The notes: generated by a model not told the origin, from the sequence alone. Shown: positions 54,404 to 63,461, counted from the first letter of the stretch. The stretch is DNA of 64,000 nucleotides from Halobacterium litoreum (GCF_021233415.1 NZ_CP089466.1:2633406-2697405); one strand, 5' to 3'. Translations and numbers: made by a program.

Positions 54404-54832
54404 ATGGGCGAGCCAGCACCGGAACGCTTGGAGGTTATCGAGAATGAGTACCCGAATCGGCATACAAAATTAGAGCTGGTCGCGCCAGAATTCACTTGTC
54501 TCTGTCCGGAGAAACCATCCCAGCCGGACTTCGCCACGTTCGTCATCGAATACGTCCCGGACGAGTACATTGTCGAGCTGAAGGCGCTGAAACTGTACTT
54601 AACCTCCTACCGCGACGTGGAGATCTACCACGAGCCCGCAACCAATCGCATCCTCGACGACCTGGTCGATGCCTGCTCGCCTAGGTGGATGCGAATCACC
54701 GGGAAATTCAACACACGTGGCGGGATCACCACCGACGTCACAGTCGAATACGGGGAGCTAGACGAAGCCGAAATCCCCGAAAGCCAGTCAACGCGAACGG
54801 AGGACCTGACTCGAATCCAATCTGAACAATGA
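54404..54832 (+). CDS. queF: QueF-type NADPH-dependent preQ0 reductase
   Basis: The 142-residue protein aligns with bacterial type I QueF, which reduces preQ0 to preQ1 (7-aminomethyl-7-deazaguanine). Key elements are APEFTCLCPEKPSQPDFATF, with the catalytic Cys of LCP and Asp of QPD, the NADPH-binding ELKALKLYL (the QueF motif E-S/L-K-S/A-h-K), YHE and GKFNTRGGITTDV. One residue is inserted between Cys and Asp relative to Bacillus QueF. Archaea normally convert preQ0 to archaeosine without QueF reductase activity, and archaeal QueF-like amidinotransferases lack the NADPH motif. ATG at 54,404 is used; 54,395 is an alternative. Its stop overlaps the next start (ATGA). Confidence 0.9.
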   Translation: MGEPAPERLEVIENEYPNRHTKLELVAPEFTCLCPEKPSQPDFATFVIEYVPDEYIVELKALKLYLTSYRDVEIYHEPATNRILDDLVDACSPRWMRITGKFNTRGGITTDVTVEYGELDEAEIPESQSTRTEDLTRIQSEQ

Positions 54833-55875
54833 GTCTCTCGTTCTACGCAGCCATGAGCGTCTCCCCCAGCTCGATGCGGAAGACGTTCGCCCGACTGCAG
54901 GACGGTTATGGGTCATTGGAACCGCTGCAAAACGTCATGTTCACCCCCATCTCACAGGGGCCAGAAACCCACGGGGAAATCGAGGCGCTCACGAAACGAT
55001 TCGACCTCAACGTGATGTTCGACTCCGGCGGGTACGAGGTGCAAGTCGGAAACAAGGAATTCGACGACCTGTACTCGTACCTGATTGACTTCTATGGAGA
55101 GAACAACTGGGGGCATCGCTACGTCCTCCCCGATAACGTCCCGCTCACGGACGACCCTCCAAACGTTGTCGATCGGAAGGTGGACGAGACACTGAGCGCG
55201 ACCGAGATGTGCTTCCGCCGGCTTTCTGAAGACCGGCAATCACGAGCGGTCGCTGTCGTCCAAGGACATACGACAGACCAACTCTACCGATGCCTCAACA
55301 AGTACAGCCAACTCGATGGACTCCAGCACGTCGGGTTCGGGAGCTTTGGAACCGGTGGTGTGAGCAACGGCGTCAATATGCTCACCACCGAAGCCTTCCA
55401 TAACCTCTCGACAGTCGTTGACCGCGCACACGAAGAAGGCCTCTCGGTTCACGCCTTCGGTGTCGGCGGTCCAACCAGCCTCCCACTCTTACATGAAGCC
55501 GGCGTCGATTCCTTCGACACGACGAGCTGGATGCGGTCCAGCGGCTACGGGAACGTGTTCTTCCCGTTCAAAAGCCGGTTCAACGCCTCCCACCGGAAGA
55601 ACCGCAGCGGGAACGTCCTCACAGCGAGCGAGCTCCCCCATCTTCGAGCGGAAACCGGCCACAAGTGCCCGTTCTGTGAGAACATCAGAAACCTCCGGAA
55701 CAACCGCTGGGACCGCGTCATTCATAATCTGATCGTCATCCACGAGATGACGAATCAGATGACGGAGATGACCACGGAAGAGATCATCGGCGCGATGGAC
55801 CCCAACTCGCGGTACCGGAAACGGCTGGAAGATGTCCAAAAAACCCGTCCTGTCCGGGGGCCGATCTCAACATGA
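54829..55875 (+). CDS. dpdA: DpdA-like TGT paralogue (7-deazaguanine DNA transglycosylase)
   Basis: The 348-residue protein has the TIM-barrel landmarks of tRNA-guanine transglycosylase: VMFDSGGYEVQVG (Asp65, equal to the SDSGG Asp), HVGFGSFGTGGVSNG (substrate pocket), and LLHEAGVDSFDTTSW, which corresponds to the GVDMFDC segment that carries the nucleophilic Asp. A C-terminal HKCPFCENIRNLRNNRWDRV with CxxC and distal His resembles the zinc site. It lacks the PUA and other RNA-binding parts of archaeal TGT (about 500-650 residues), and its motifs match the DpdA family that places 7-deazaguanine bases in DNA. It follows queF by an ATGA overlap. Confidence 0.85.
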   Translation: MSLSFYAAMSVSPSSMRKTFARLQDGYGSLEPLQNVMFTPISQGPETHGEIEALTKRFDLNVMFDSGGYEVQVGNKEFDDLYSYLIDFYGENNWGHRYVLPDNVPLTDDPPNVVDRKVDETLSATEMCFRRLSEDRQSRAVAVVQGHTTDQLYRCLNKYSQLDGLQHVGFGSFGTGGVSNGVNMLTTEAFHNLSTVVDRAHEEGLSVHAFGVGGPTSLPLLHEAGVDSFDTTSWMRSSGYGNVFFPFKSRFNASHRKNRSGNVLTASELPHLRAETGHKCPFCENIRNLRNNRWDRVIHNLIVIHEMTNQMTEMTTEEIIGAMDPNSRYRKRLEDVQKTRPVRGPIST

Positions 55876-56717
55876 GCAACAAGCTCCACATCGTCGGGAG
55901 TGCAGGCCGACCAGAAGCTATCAAGCACTACCTCGACCTCATCGATCGACGTGATTACACCTCCGTTGAGGACGCGATGAGCGATGCCTACCACGAATTT
56001 GGGCTGAGCCACCCCAGCAAGCCGGGCCAGCTCATCAACACCAAGGACATGACAACCACGCTGGCCCGGCTTGGACTCGTGCACGAGGAAGACCGGCAGG
56101 AACTCACCGACTTCGGCCGCGATCTTGTGGATGTCCTCATTCATAACGAACAGCGGTTCTACGACCTGCTGCATTTCGTGTACGCGTCCGCCTATCATCG
56201 GAACCCAAGCCCGGAGCGGTTCATCTCGTGGTCGTACTACCAGATTACGCGAGAGTACTGTAAACGGGCTCCAGTCGATTTCAACGATGCCAAACAGGAA
56301 GTCGTCGAGGCCGTGCTGCAGTCGGCGGAGACCGAAACTGCGCCGGGGTTCGATGATCACGGTACACTCAGCACGAAGAGCATCAACAACTATCGGCGGT
56401 TCATCGACGAGTTGGACCCGCCGGTTCTCCAAGAGGGGCGGTTCGAGCTGCGTGAGTTCGTGCCGTCAGAGCTGGTTCTGGCGGCGATTGATCTCCTGTA
56501 CCGGACTGACTTCGCCGGGTCACGGGAGTATGGTGGGTTGATGAGTCTGAGTGGTGTTCCTGCCGAGGCTCTACAGACGCTGTGTTTGGTGCAGGAAGAC
56601 GTTCTCTCAGATGTTGTTGAACAGGCTGTGAAAATGGACAGTCGCCTGAGCCTCAAGGCGGACTACACGATGCACGTTCGGTTATCAGAGCCGGTGACCA
56701 TTGATGACCTCGCCTAA
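55872..56717 (+). CDS. Unrecognised operon protein with winged-helix-like N-terminus
   Basis: The 281-residue protein is not recognised. It is mostly helical. Residues 10-90 (VEDAMSDAYHEFGLSHPSKP, TLARLGLVHEEDRQELTDFG) look like a winged-helix unit followed by FYDLLHFVYASAYHRNPSPE, and the rest (ELVLAAIDLLYRTDFAGSRE) is also helical. It could be the counterpart of BrxA or a system-specific DNA-binding subunit, as it sits directly between dpdA (ATGA overlap) and the P-loop genes. No catalytic motif is visible. It may be the specificity or adaptor subunit of the system; this is inference from position only. Confidence 0.8.
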   Translation: MSNKLHIVGSAGRPEAIKHYLDLIDRRDYTSVEDAMSDAYHEFGLSHPSKPGQLINTKDMTTTLARLGLVHEEDRQELTDFGRDLVDVLIHNEQRFYDLLHFVYASAYHRNPSPERFISWSYYQITREYCKRAPVDFNDAKQEVVEAVLQSAETETAPGFDDHGTLSTKSINNYRRFIDELDPPVLQEGRFELREFVPSELVLAAIDLLYRTDFAGSREYGGLMSLSGVPAEALQTLCLVQEDVLSDVVEQAVKMDSRLSLKADYTMHVRLSEPVTIDDLA

Positions 56718-57171
56718 TGCCCTACTCCTCCAGCGGATGAACGCCCTCAAAGACGCTGCGTCTGTCGAACGGCTCTCTGCTGCCCAGCAGGAGGCGATGG
56801 ACCAGATTCGGAAGCATCGGGACGACGATGCCCGGTTCATAAACCTGTACGGTCCGGAAGAAGCCGGGAAAACGTTCCTGTGCTGGGCGCTCCGGGAAGC
56901 GGAGGACTGGGAGTACCATCCGCAGATGCCGGAGTCAGCTGATGAACCAGTGGTCATCTACGACCACGGGGAGGCAGACCGGATGGCGACACGGAATCTC
57001 CGGAACCATGCCAGCATCAACGGCCTTGCGACCATCGTCTACGTGACGCACAGGCCGGCAGAAGAGGTTTTTCCGAGAGTCGAACTGGCCCCTGGAGAGG
57101 ACCACTACCAGACTGTCCGAGCCAACTGGGAAGCACTCGGACTGTCCGTCGAACACGCACCCACTATGTAA
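56704..57171 (+). CDS. Small P-loop ATPase, BrxF-like
   Basis: The 155-residue protein has a Walker A INLYGPEEAGKTFLCWAL (Gly50-Thr57) and a possible Walker B (PVVIYDHGEADRMATR), then IVYVTHRPAEEVFPRVELAP. Its size and its place directly upstream of a large BrxC-like ATPase match BrxF of type 3 BREX. The start overlaps the previous gene by 14 bases; an alternative ATG at 56,734 would shorten the N-terminus. Only four bases separate it from the next gene. The BrxF assignment rests on size, motif and position, not full-length similarity. Confidence 0.75.
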   Translation: MTSPNALLLQRMNALKDAASVERLSAAQQEAMDQIRKHRDDDARFINLYGPEEAGKTFLCWALREAEDWEYHPQMPESADEPVVIYDHGEADRMATRNLRNHASINGLATIVYVTHRPAEEVFPRVELAPGEDHYQTVRANWEALGLSVEHAPTM

Positions 57172-57175
57172 ACCA

Positions 57176-60100
57176 ATGAGCGGAAAACAACTCACTGACA
57201 GCGTTGGCGAGGTGTTTGACCTCGTTCGGAAGAGCGAGGGAATCATCTCAACGTTCAGCGCAAACGAAGTCGCAGAGGAACCACAAACAGTCGAAGCCGA
57301 ATACGAGCGATTCGCGGACACCCACATCTCACTCGGGGACACCGACGGGTTCGAAGACGAGGTCTATGAATCGCTCGTGGAAAGCGAGAAACCGACGAAA
57401 GGCTACTTGTACGGGCCGTTCGGGTACGGGAAGACCAGTACGTCAGTCAGCATTTGGAAGGAGATCACGGACAACGACGTCATCGCTGTGCCCCCGTTCA
57501 CCCTCACGTCGTTCACCGCCATTATGCGCGCGACCCACGGGTGGATGCGGTACGAGCTGAACAACAAAGCCCCCGGGTACGTCGATGAGCTAGAGGAAAT
57601 CAAGGACCGATACATCAACCAAGAGCTGGAGGCGTACGCCGAAGAGAAGAAGGACGACCACCAGTTTCAGGACAAGGACCAGCTCGTGGAGATGTTCCGT
57701 GAGATGGAGCGTACCAACGACCTGGACCTCAGTATCCAGGCCGACACCCTCATCGACTTCTTCAGCGAGTGCACTGAACTCGCCCTGAAGGCGGACTTCG
57801 ACGGTCTACTCATCCTCGGCGACGAGTTCCAGCAGTACTTCAAGAGCGCGGATAATCGCCAGGACGCCGAATCTAGATTCCGGAACCTCGTGTTCGGACT
57901 GCAGTCCGGGGCGAAGGTGCAGGACGAGTTCGGGCTGTTCATCTCGATGCCGGAGCAGACGAAGAGCACTCTCGATGCGCACGCGGGTGACGTGCTGAAC
58001 CGGTTAGAACGCGATAACCTGACGCTCAACCTCCAGAACGTCTACGGGCAGGACTTCCCTGCCGAACTCTGGAACCGGTACGCACAGGGATACAGCTTCG
58101 AGGATCGGCAACACGATGTCATCAGTCAATCCGCATTGAAGGCGATTGGCGAGATTTGCTCTCGTGAAGACCTCAGCAACGGTCCTCGGACGGTCATTGA
58201 CATTTTCCGCATCGCAATCAAGCAGTACCAGACCGCCGGAGAGTGCTTCACGGTCCTTGACCTGGCCGACGCATTCTACGAAGGTGAAGTCCGCTACCAG
58301 GGGTCGTCAACGAAGATTCAGTCGGCCATCCAGGACGCCCTCGATCACTCCAGCGTTGACTCCGAGAAGAAATCACAGTTCATCCGCATCTGTGCCGTTT
58401 TCCCGGAAGAAGGCATCCCGGACGAGGTCGTTGAGTCGTGGAACCTTGGGGAGGCGAAAGAAGAGCTCTCGAAGGCCCTGCACGGAGAGGTCATCAAGGT
58501 CGTCGCAGAAGGCTACACACTGATTGATGTCACGGCTACTGAAGGCCCGGATGACATCGTTCAGCAGCTCATCCGTGATTTCTGGCGACAGTACGACACA
58601 GAGCACGTCAACGCCGCCTATGCGATGGAGGCGTTCGCCAACGACCTCGTCTGCGGTGAGATATTCGAACCCATCCGTGGGAAGCTCCGGGGGTGGGGCG
58701 TCGGAGACGGCCTGAATAACTACGAGCCGACGCTGTACAAGCGCAGCGACCTCCAAGGAACGTTCAACACGCGGTACCCGAAGCGGACTGCCAGCATCAC
58801 AGTCACCGACCCTGATCACGACGACGAGATCGGGAGTCACGATGACCTCGGGGCCGGGTACGGTACACCCGACATCGCGTTCAACTTCATCTTAGGGTGG
58901 GAGAGCGAGGAAAACCCGGTCACGCCCCGCATCGAGCGCGAATCCGAGCGTGAATACACGTTCGTCGTCAACGGCCGGCAGACGTTCGACTCGCTTCCTG
59001 AGAATCTCGATTTCCTTCGGGACGCGATGGACCCGAATGCAGTCACTCCGTTCCTGATGCTCGCGCTCGTTGCGTATCTAGAGCAGGATGACACGGAGAT
59101 GGACGCCCAGGAGGAGAACCGCGTCGAACACTTCCGGGATAAACTCCTCAACGTCGCGCTGAAGTCCCTGTTCGGCGAGGAACTCATCGACAACGCACCC
59201 GTCAAACTCAGTCGAGCGGGAAAGCGAGCAGTTGAGGGGGTGTTCACTGAGGCGATGCAGGAAGTCTACCCCGAGTACCACACCATCATCACCAGCACGC
59301 AGTACGAGAAGATGATGGATGAGTACGTGGACTTCCTTGACGCCCTCGAAACCACGTCAAAGCGCCGCGGTTCAAACCCCATCGAAGGGACGAAATCAGA
59401 TGTTGCATCGCTATTCGGCCTGAAGAACACTTCTCCCTTCGACGGCCGGATCAGTCAGCACTACAGCGACATCCTCACTGTCAAAAATAACGAAAAGGAC
59501 GGCTTCGTCGTCTCCGCGGAGCTCCACCCCCTCGAAGAGGAGATCATCAGTCGCTTAGAACATAGCGAAGACGAGCAAATCCCACAATCCACGGTCGATG
59601 AGATTGCGGTGGAGCACGGATACCGTGAGGAAGAGGTTGACGTCATCCTCACCTTCCTCCAGCACCGGGGTCTCGTCGAAGAGGTGGACTCCGGAGAAAC
59701 GCTTGCGCTCCTCGAAACCGATGTCAGCATCGAGGACGTCGAGGAAACGGTAACGGAGTGCCAGAACCTCCACGATGCAATCACGTCTCTTGATGCTGAA
59801 TTCATTCCAGACGGAGTTACGGCTGAGTTAGACTCAATTGAGGAAGACCTGGAGGATGCTCACCCTGATGACGGGGAGACGCTGGAGTCCCTCCAGGTGA
59901 CGGCTCGACACGTCCGAGATCGCCTCGACCAGCAGGTCCAATCCCTGCACCAGCGGTATCTCTCCGAATGCAAGGACGTCAAGAAGGAGGCCAACCGGGA
60001 ACGTCGTCGAATCAACCCTGACCACCTCGACGACCCAATCGAAGGCAGCGTGGAGTTCGTCGGGGTGCTGGACGACGCTCGCCGAGAACTGCGGGCAGAG

Positions 60101-61180
60101 TATCAGGATGTCAAACAGCGAATCGGGGAAGTGAGCGATGACTTGGAAGCTGCTGTCGCCCAACACGACGAACCGACTATAGAGAACACGGAAACGCTCC
60201 ACCAGAAGGCGAGAGAGGCACGCGATGAACTTGACGAGATCCGGGGCGAAGTCTCCGAGAGCGATGACGGAGAGAGTCTTGAGGATCTCGCAGACGCCGT
60301 GGAACGCTGGGAAATATTCGCCGACCAGGTAGCGAACGTCCGGCGGAAGATCATGGACTACGCTCGGACGTTCGAAGAGGAGGTGGACGAAGCGGAAGAT
60401 ATCGAGGATTTCATCGGACAGGTGTCCGAGCACTTCACAGACGATTGGGAAGCCGCTCTCCAGAACCGCGAAGGATTCGAAGAACAACTCAACCGCATCG
60501 AGGAATCCTACGAAGCCCGGCGTGAAAACCGCCGCGAGGTGTTCCAGAAGAAACTGGAAATTCTGAAGAGCGTGCTCAGTGAGGCCACTGGCGGTTCCTC
60601 CCGAGGGCTCCGTCGGGCTCAGTATCCGTTCATTGAGAACCCTGATGAGGCACGCCGAGGGTTAGTCGATGACTTCGAGGAGGAATACAGGACCCAAGTG
60701 ATCGAGAAGGCTGAGGAACAGCTGACGAAGGCGTTCCAAGAGATCGAGTACGCGCGCATCGTCGGTGTAGACGCCGGAGTCGAGGCTGACCCCGACGAGG
60801 TCGGCGAACGGATCGAACAGGCGGAAGCCAAAGTTTCTAACTTGAAATCTGCACTCTCCCGGTTCACCTTCACAGACATTCAGGAGGGGAACGAACTCTG
60901 CTCCGAGCTGGAAAGCAAGGGGCGTACAGTGTTGGACAGCGCGGAGGAACTCCGGGAGCAGTCCGGCGAGTTCCGCCGTGAAACGGAGCCCGACGATGAG
61001 GCCGTCCAAGAGTTGCTTGAGCGAATCAATGACCACCGTCAGGTGGACTTCAAGGAACTGCTCATGGAGTACCACGACGATGGCGAAAATCTCTCGCCGG
61101 ACGACCTCCTCACCCGGATGAACCAGCTGTTCAAGCACAACCAGATCGACATTGAGATCTCCCGCAGACGGGGGCGATAA
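57176..61180 (+). CDS. Large BrxC/PglY-like P-loop ATPase with coiled coil
   Basis: The 1334-residue protein has a Walker A GYLYGPFGYGKTSTSVSI (Gly80-Thr87), a Walker B-like DGLLILGDEFQQYF (Asp216, Glu217), and an arginine-containing downstream segment (LNRLERDNLTLNLQ). The second half is a long coiled coil (about 860-1290, with runs such as EEQLNRIEESYEARRENRRE). This architecture (N-terminal AAA-like ATPase, winged-helix-like middle, very long helical tail) is that of BREX BrxC/PglY and of related large defence ATPases. It would form the motor or scaffold of the system. No nuclease motif is visible. Confidence 0.82.
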   Translation: MSGKQLTDSVGEVFDLVRKSEGIISTFSANEVAEEPQTVEAEYERFADTHISLGDTDGFEDEVYESLVESEKPTKGYLYGPFGYGKTSTSVSIWKEITDNDVIAVPPFTLTSFTAIMRATHGWMRYELNNKAPGYVDELEEIKDRYINQELEAYAEEKKDDHQFQDKDQLVEMFREMERTNDLDLSIQADTLIDFFSECTELALKADFDGLLILGDEFQQYFKSADNRQDAESRFRNLVFGLQSGAKVQDEFGLFISMPEQTKSTLDAHAGDVLNRLERDNLTLNLQNVYGQDFPAELWNRYAQGYSFEDRQHDVISQSALKAIGEICSREDLSNGPRTVIDIFRIAIKQYQTAGECFTVLDLADAFYEGEVRYQGSSTKIQSAIQDALDHSSVDSEKKSQFIRICAVFPEEGIPDEVVESWNLGEAKEELSKALHGEVIKVVAEGYTLIDVTATEGPDDIVQQLIRDFWRQYDTEHVNAAYAMEAFANDLVCGEIFEPIRGKLRGWGVGDGLNNYEPTLYKRSDLQGTFNTRYPKRTASITVTDPDHDDEIGSHDDLGAGYGTPDIAFNFILGWESEENPVTPRIERESEREYTFVVNGRQTFDSLPENLDFLRDAMDPNAVTPFLMLALVAYLEQDDTEMDAQEENRVEHFRDKLLNVALKSLFGEELIDNAPVKLSRAGKRAVEGVFTEAMQEVYPEYHTIITSTQYEKMMDEYVDFLDALETTSKRRGSNPIEGTKSDVASLFGLKNTSPFDGRISQHYSDILTVKNNEKDGFVVSAELHPLEEEIISRLEHSEDEQIPQSTVDEIAVEHGYREEEVDVILTFLQHRGLVEEVDSGETLALLETDVSIEDVEETVTECQNLHDAITSLDAEFIPDGVTAELDSIEEDLEDAHPDDGETLESLQVTARHVRDRLDQQVQSLHQRYLSECKDVKKEANRERRRINPDHLDDPIEGSVEFVGVLDDARRELRAEYQDVKQRIGEVSDDLEAAVAQHDEPTIENTETLHQKAREARDELDEIRGEVSESDDGESLEDLADAVERWEIFADQVANVRRKIMDYARTFEEEVDEAEDIEDFIGQVSEHFTDDWEAALQNREGFEEQLNRIEESYEARRENRREVFQKKLEILKSVLSEATGGSSRGLRRAQYPFIENPDEARRGLVDDFEEEYRTQVIEKAEEQLTKAFQEIEYARIVGVDAGVEADPDEVGERIEQAEAKVSNLKSALSRFTFTDIQEGNELCSELESKGRTVLDSAEELREQSGEFRRETEPDDEAVQELLERINDHRQVDFKELLMEYHDDGENLSPDDLLTRMNQLFKHNQIDIEISRRRGR

Positions 61181-61182
61181 CC

Positions 61183-62301
61183 ATGCCAACGTTCACGGAG
61201 ATCGCTGAACAGGCACAAGCCACCCCCGTCGTTTGCCCACTCCCAAGACTGGCGAGTTTCTACCTCGATGACCTCGCCGTCTACACGTCACTCGACAACT
61301 TCCACTACGACCTTTACAATCCAGATTACCGATTCGACCGAGATGTGGTCATTAGTGCGGATGACCATCATCCGGACTACACGCACCTGAGCTGTGACGA
61401 GGAGCCGGTCACGCCCCGACTGAACGAGGTCGTGGACTGGAGCAATCGAGAACACCACGACCGGCTACGGCGGGAGCTGCTGAAACAATCCAGTCTCAAA
61501 AACCACATCGTTCACAGCGTGACTGGAGAAACCATCGTCGTGCTGCTCATCGTTGACGGCCTTTCCTACGAGTCACTCCGCACGACGCAACTCCCTGCCC
61601 AACCCGTGGTCGTTGACGGAATGACGACCACCGAACCCGGCTTCAAGCGGATTATTTACGGGGACGACAACGTCTCGCTGTACAGCGAGTTACTCCACGA
61701 GAAGAACTTCACCAACAAATTCGGTTTCACGTATTGGGACCGAGGACAGGAGGACCTCTCGACGGACCTCCATGCTGCGATGGGGAACGACGTGTACCGC
61801 ATCCGGGATTTCTCCGACGCGGTGGAGACTCTCTCAGATGCCGCCCCGTTCACGAACCGGACATACGTCCAGATCACACGAATGGGGTTGGACCAGGACT
61901 CGCACAACAAGAAAGAAGAGCCAGACCATGACGCGGTCGTTGAGAACATCATCGAAGATGTCCGCGACCTCGAAGCGGAACTCTCCAAACAGGCAGAGAG
62001 CTACCGGATTTTCGCAACGTCAGACCACGGCATTCTCTGGCGTACCCAGCTTCCGGATAGCCCGGAGGTGATTCTGGACGACTACAAACACCAACCACGG
62101 TACGTACAGGGCCGCGAAAAAGTCCCGCACAGTATGACGTACACCTCCGACGGTGAGATCGTCTCCGGGCTGGCATACCCATATCTCGCCCGGGATCTGA
62201 AACACACTGAGTGGGGCGTTCACGGCGGGTTCTCGTACTATGAATCCGTCGTCCCGCTCGTAGAACTCAGCAGCAACTCCAACGACGGTGATTCAGCATG
62301 A
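61183..62301 (+). CDS. Short PglZ-like alkaline-phosphatase-fold protein
   Basis: The 372-residue protein has the metal-ligand pattern of the alkaline phosphatase superfamily: VVLLIVDGLSYESLRT (Asp125), a Thr-rich nucleophile region GMTTTEPGF (Thr148-Thr150), ITRMGLDQDSHNK (Asp237, His241), ATSDHGILW (Asp281, His282) and WGVHGGFSYYESVVPL (His). PglZ of BREX systems shares this fold but is usually 700-900 residues, so this is a short version. The intact metal set suggests an active hydrolase, possibly a nuclease or phosphatase. Two bases separate it from the ATPase gene; its end overlaps herA by ATGA. Confidence 0.82.
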   Translation: MPTFTEIAEQAQATPVVCPLPRLASFYLDDLAVYTSLDNFHYDLYNPDYRFDRDVVISADDHHPDYTHLSCDEEPVTPRLNEVVDWSNREHHDRLRRELLKQSSLKNHIVHSVTGETIVVLLIVDGLSYESLRTTQLPAQPVVVDGMTTTEPGFKRIIYGDDNVSLYSELLHEKNFTNKFGFTYWDRGQEDLSTDLHAAMGNDVYRIRDFSDAVETLSDAAPFTNRTYVQITRMGLDQDSHNKKEEPDHDAVVENIIEDVRDLEAELSKQAESYRIFATSDHGILWRTQLPDSPEVILDDYKHQPRYVQGREKVPHSMTYTSDGEIVSGLAYPYLARDLKHTEWGVHGGFSYYESVVPLVELSSNSNDGDSA

Positions 62302-63461
62302 ACTTGTTCATCGGCGAAAACCTCGACGAGCACGGCGACACGTACATTGACGCATCATCAGCCCGCTCCATCCTCGCGTGTGGCAAACGCGGGACGGGCA
62401 AGAGCTACACGATGGGAAGCATCGTGGAAGAGATTCACACGGAAACCGACGACATCGTTCCGCTCGTCATCGACCCGATGGGGATTTATTGGACGATGGC
62501 CGAGGAAAACGACCGTCAACGCGACCTCCTCTGGGACTGGGGAATGTCCGAAGAGGGCTTCCCTGTGAATCTACTCGTCCCGGGGAATCCCGGCGAGCGA
62601 TTCGGTGATGAAGTCCTCCGGGAGCTTGAGGGGCGCGGCATCGACGTGAACCCGCTTCTGCTGAACCCCTCGGACATGACCCCAGACGGCTGGTGTGACC
62701 TCTTCGACCTGAACATCAACAAGCCGATGGGCATCGCTCTGTACCGGTCCGTTCGAGAGCTCAACGAAGAGGAGTCGGAATTCTACTTGGACGACATCAT
62801 CCAGAAGGTAGAGCGTGACGGCGGGTCCTCCGACCGAACCAAGGAAGCCCTCCTGAACCGGCTAGAGATGGCGAAAGACTGGGGCATTTTCGCCGACCAA
62901 TACCAGGATCTCTGGCGGACCTTCGATGAGAACAGAATAAACGTCCTGGACATGAGCGTCATCGATCCCGGGCAGTACGGGCTTCGAAACCTGGTCGTTG
63001 AAGTCCTGGGGAAAGAGCTCTTCCGGCAGCGTCAGGAGGCCCGCCGCCGTGAGGAGATGGGGCTTTCGGTGGAGATCCCCAAGGTGTGGTTGTTCATTGA
63101 TGAAGCCCACAACTTCGTGCCAAGCGGGTCGTCGTCACTTGCTAAGGACACCATTATTCGGTGGGTGAAAGAAGGGCGACAGCCCGGCCTATCCATCGTT
63201 GTCGCAACCCAGCAACCGTCAGCAATCGATAGCGATGTGCTGTCGCAATGCGACATCATTCTCTGCCACAAAATCACGACCAAAGAGGACATCCAGTCCC
63301 TTGACAAGCTCAGTCAGGACTACATGGGGAGTGATCTGAAAACCTACGTCCGGCAGATCGACAACGTCGGGGAGGTCGTCTATGTAGACGACGACGAAGA
63401 GACTGTGGAGATGGTGAAGATGCGGCCACGGCAGAGTAAGCACGGTGGCGGTGAAGCATGA
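62298..63461 (+). CDS. HerA-type DNA-translocating ATPase
   Basis: The 387-residue protein has Walker A SILACGKRGTGKSYTMG (Gly29-Ser36), the DUF87/HerA segment VPLVIDPMGIYWTM, Walker B KVWLFIDEAHNFVPSG, and the post-Walker-B region GLSIVVATQQPSAIDSDVLS typical of HerA/FtsK hexameric translocases. HerA-type pumps in defence systems drive DNA past a nuclease or modification enzyme. No NurA-type nuclease is nearby, which makes the PglZ-like protein a candidate effector. Starts four bases inside the preceding gene and its stop overlaps the GNAT start. Confidence 0.9.
   Translation: MNLFIGENLDEHGDTYIDASSARSILACGKRGTGKSYTMGSIVEEIHTETDDIVPLVIDPMGIYWTMAEENDRQRDLLWDWGMSEEGFPVNLLVPGNPGERFGDEVLRELEGRGIDVNPLLLNPSDMTPDGWCDLFDLNINKPMGIALYRSVRELNEEESEFYLDDIIQKVERDGGSSDRTKEALLNRLEMAKDWGIFADQYQDLWRTFDENRINVLDMSVIDPGQYGLRNLVVEVLGKELFRQRQEARRREEMGLSVEIPKVWLFIDEAHNFVPSGSSSLAKDTIIRWVKEGRQPGLSIVVATQQPSAIDSDVLSQCDIILCHKITTKEDIQSLDKLSQDYMGSDLKTYVRQIDNVGEVVYVDDDEETVEMVKMRPRQSKHGGGEA

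Noticed and set aside
54404..54832. QueF as an archaeosine-forming QueF-like amidinotransferase
   Set aside because: The NADPH-binding motif that those enzymes lack is intact here, so a preQ0 reductase is the better reading.
59363..59385. T-loop-like GCGGTTCAAACCCC resembling part of a tRNA gene
   Set aside because: It lies inside the large ATPase coding sequence and no acceptor, D or anticodon stems can be folded around it.
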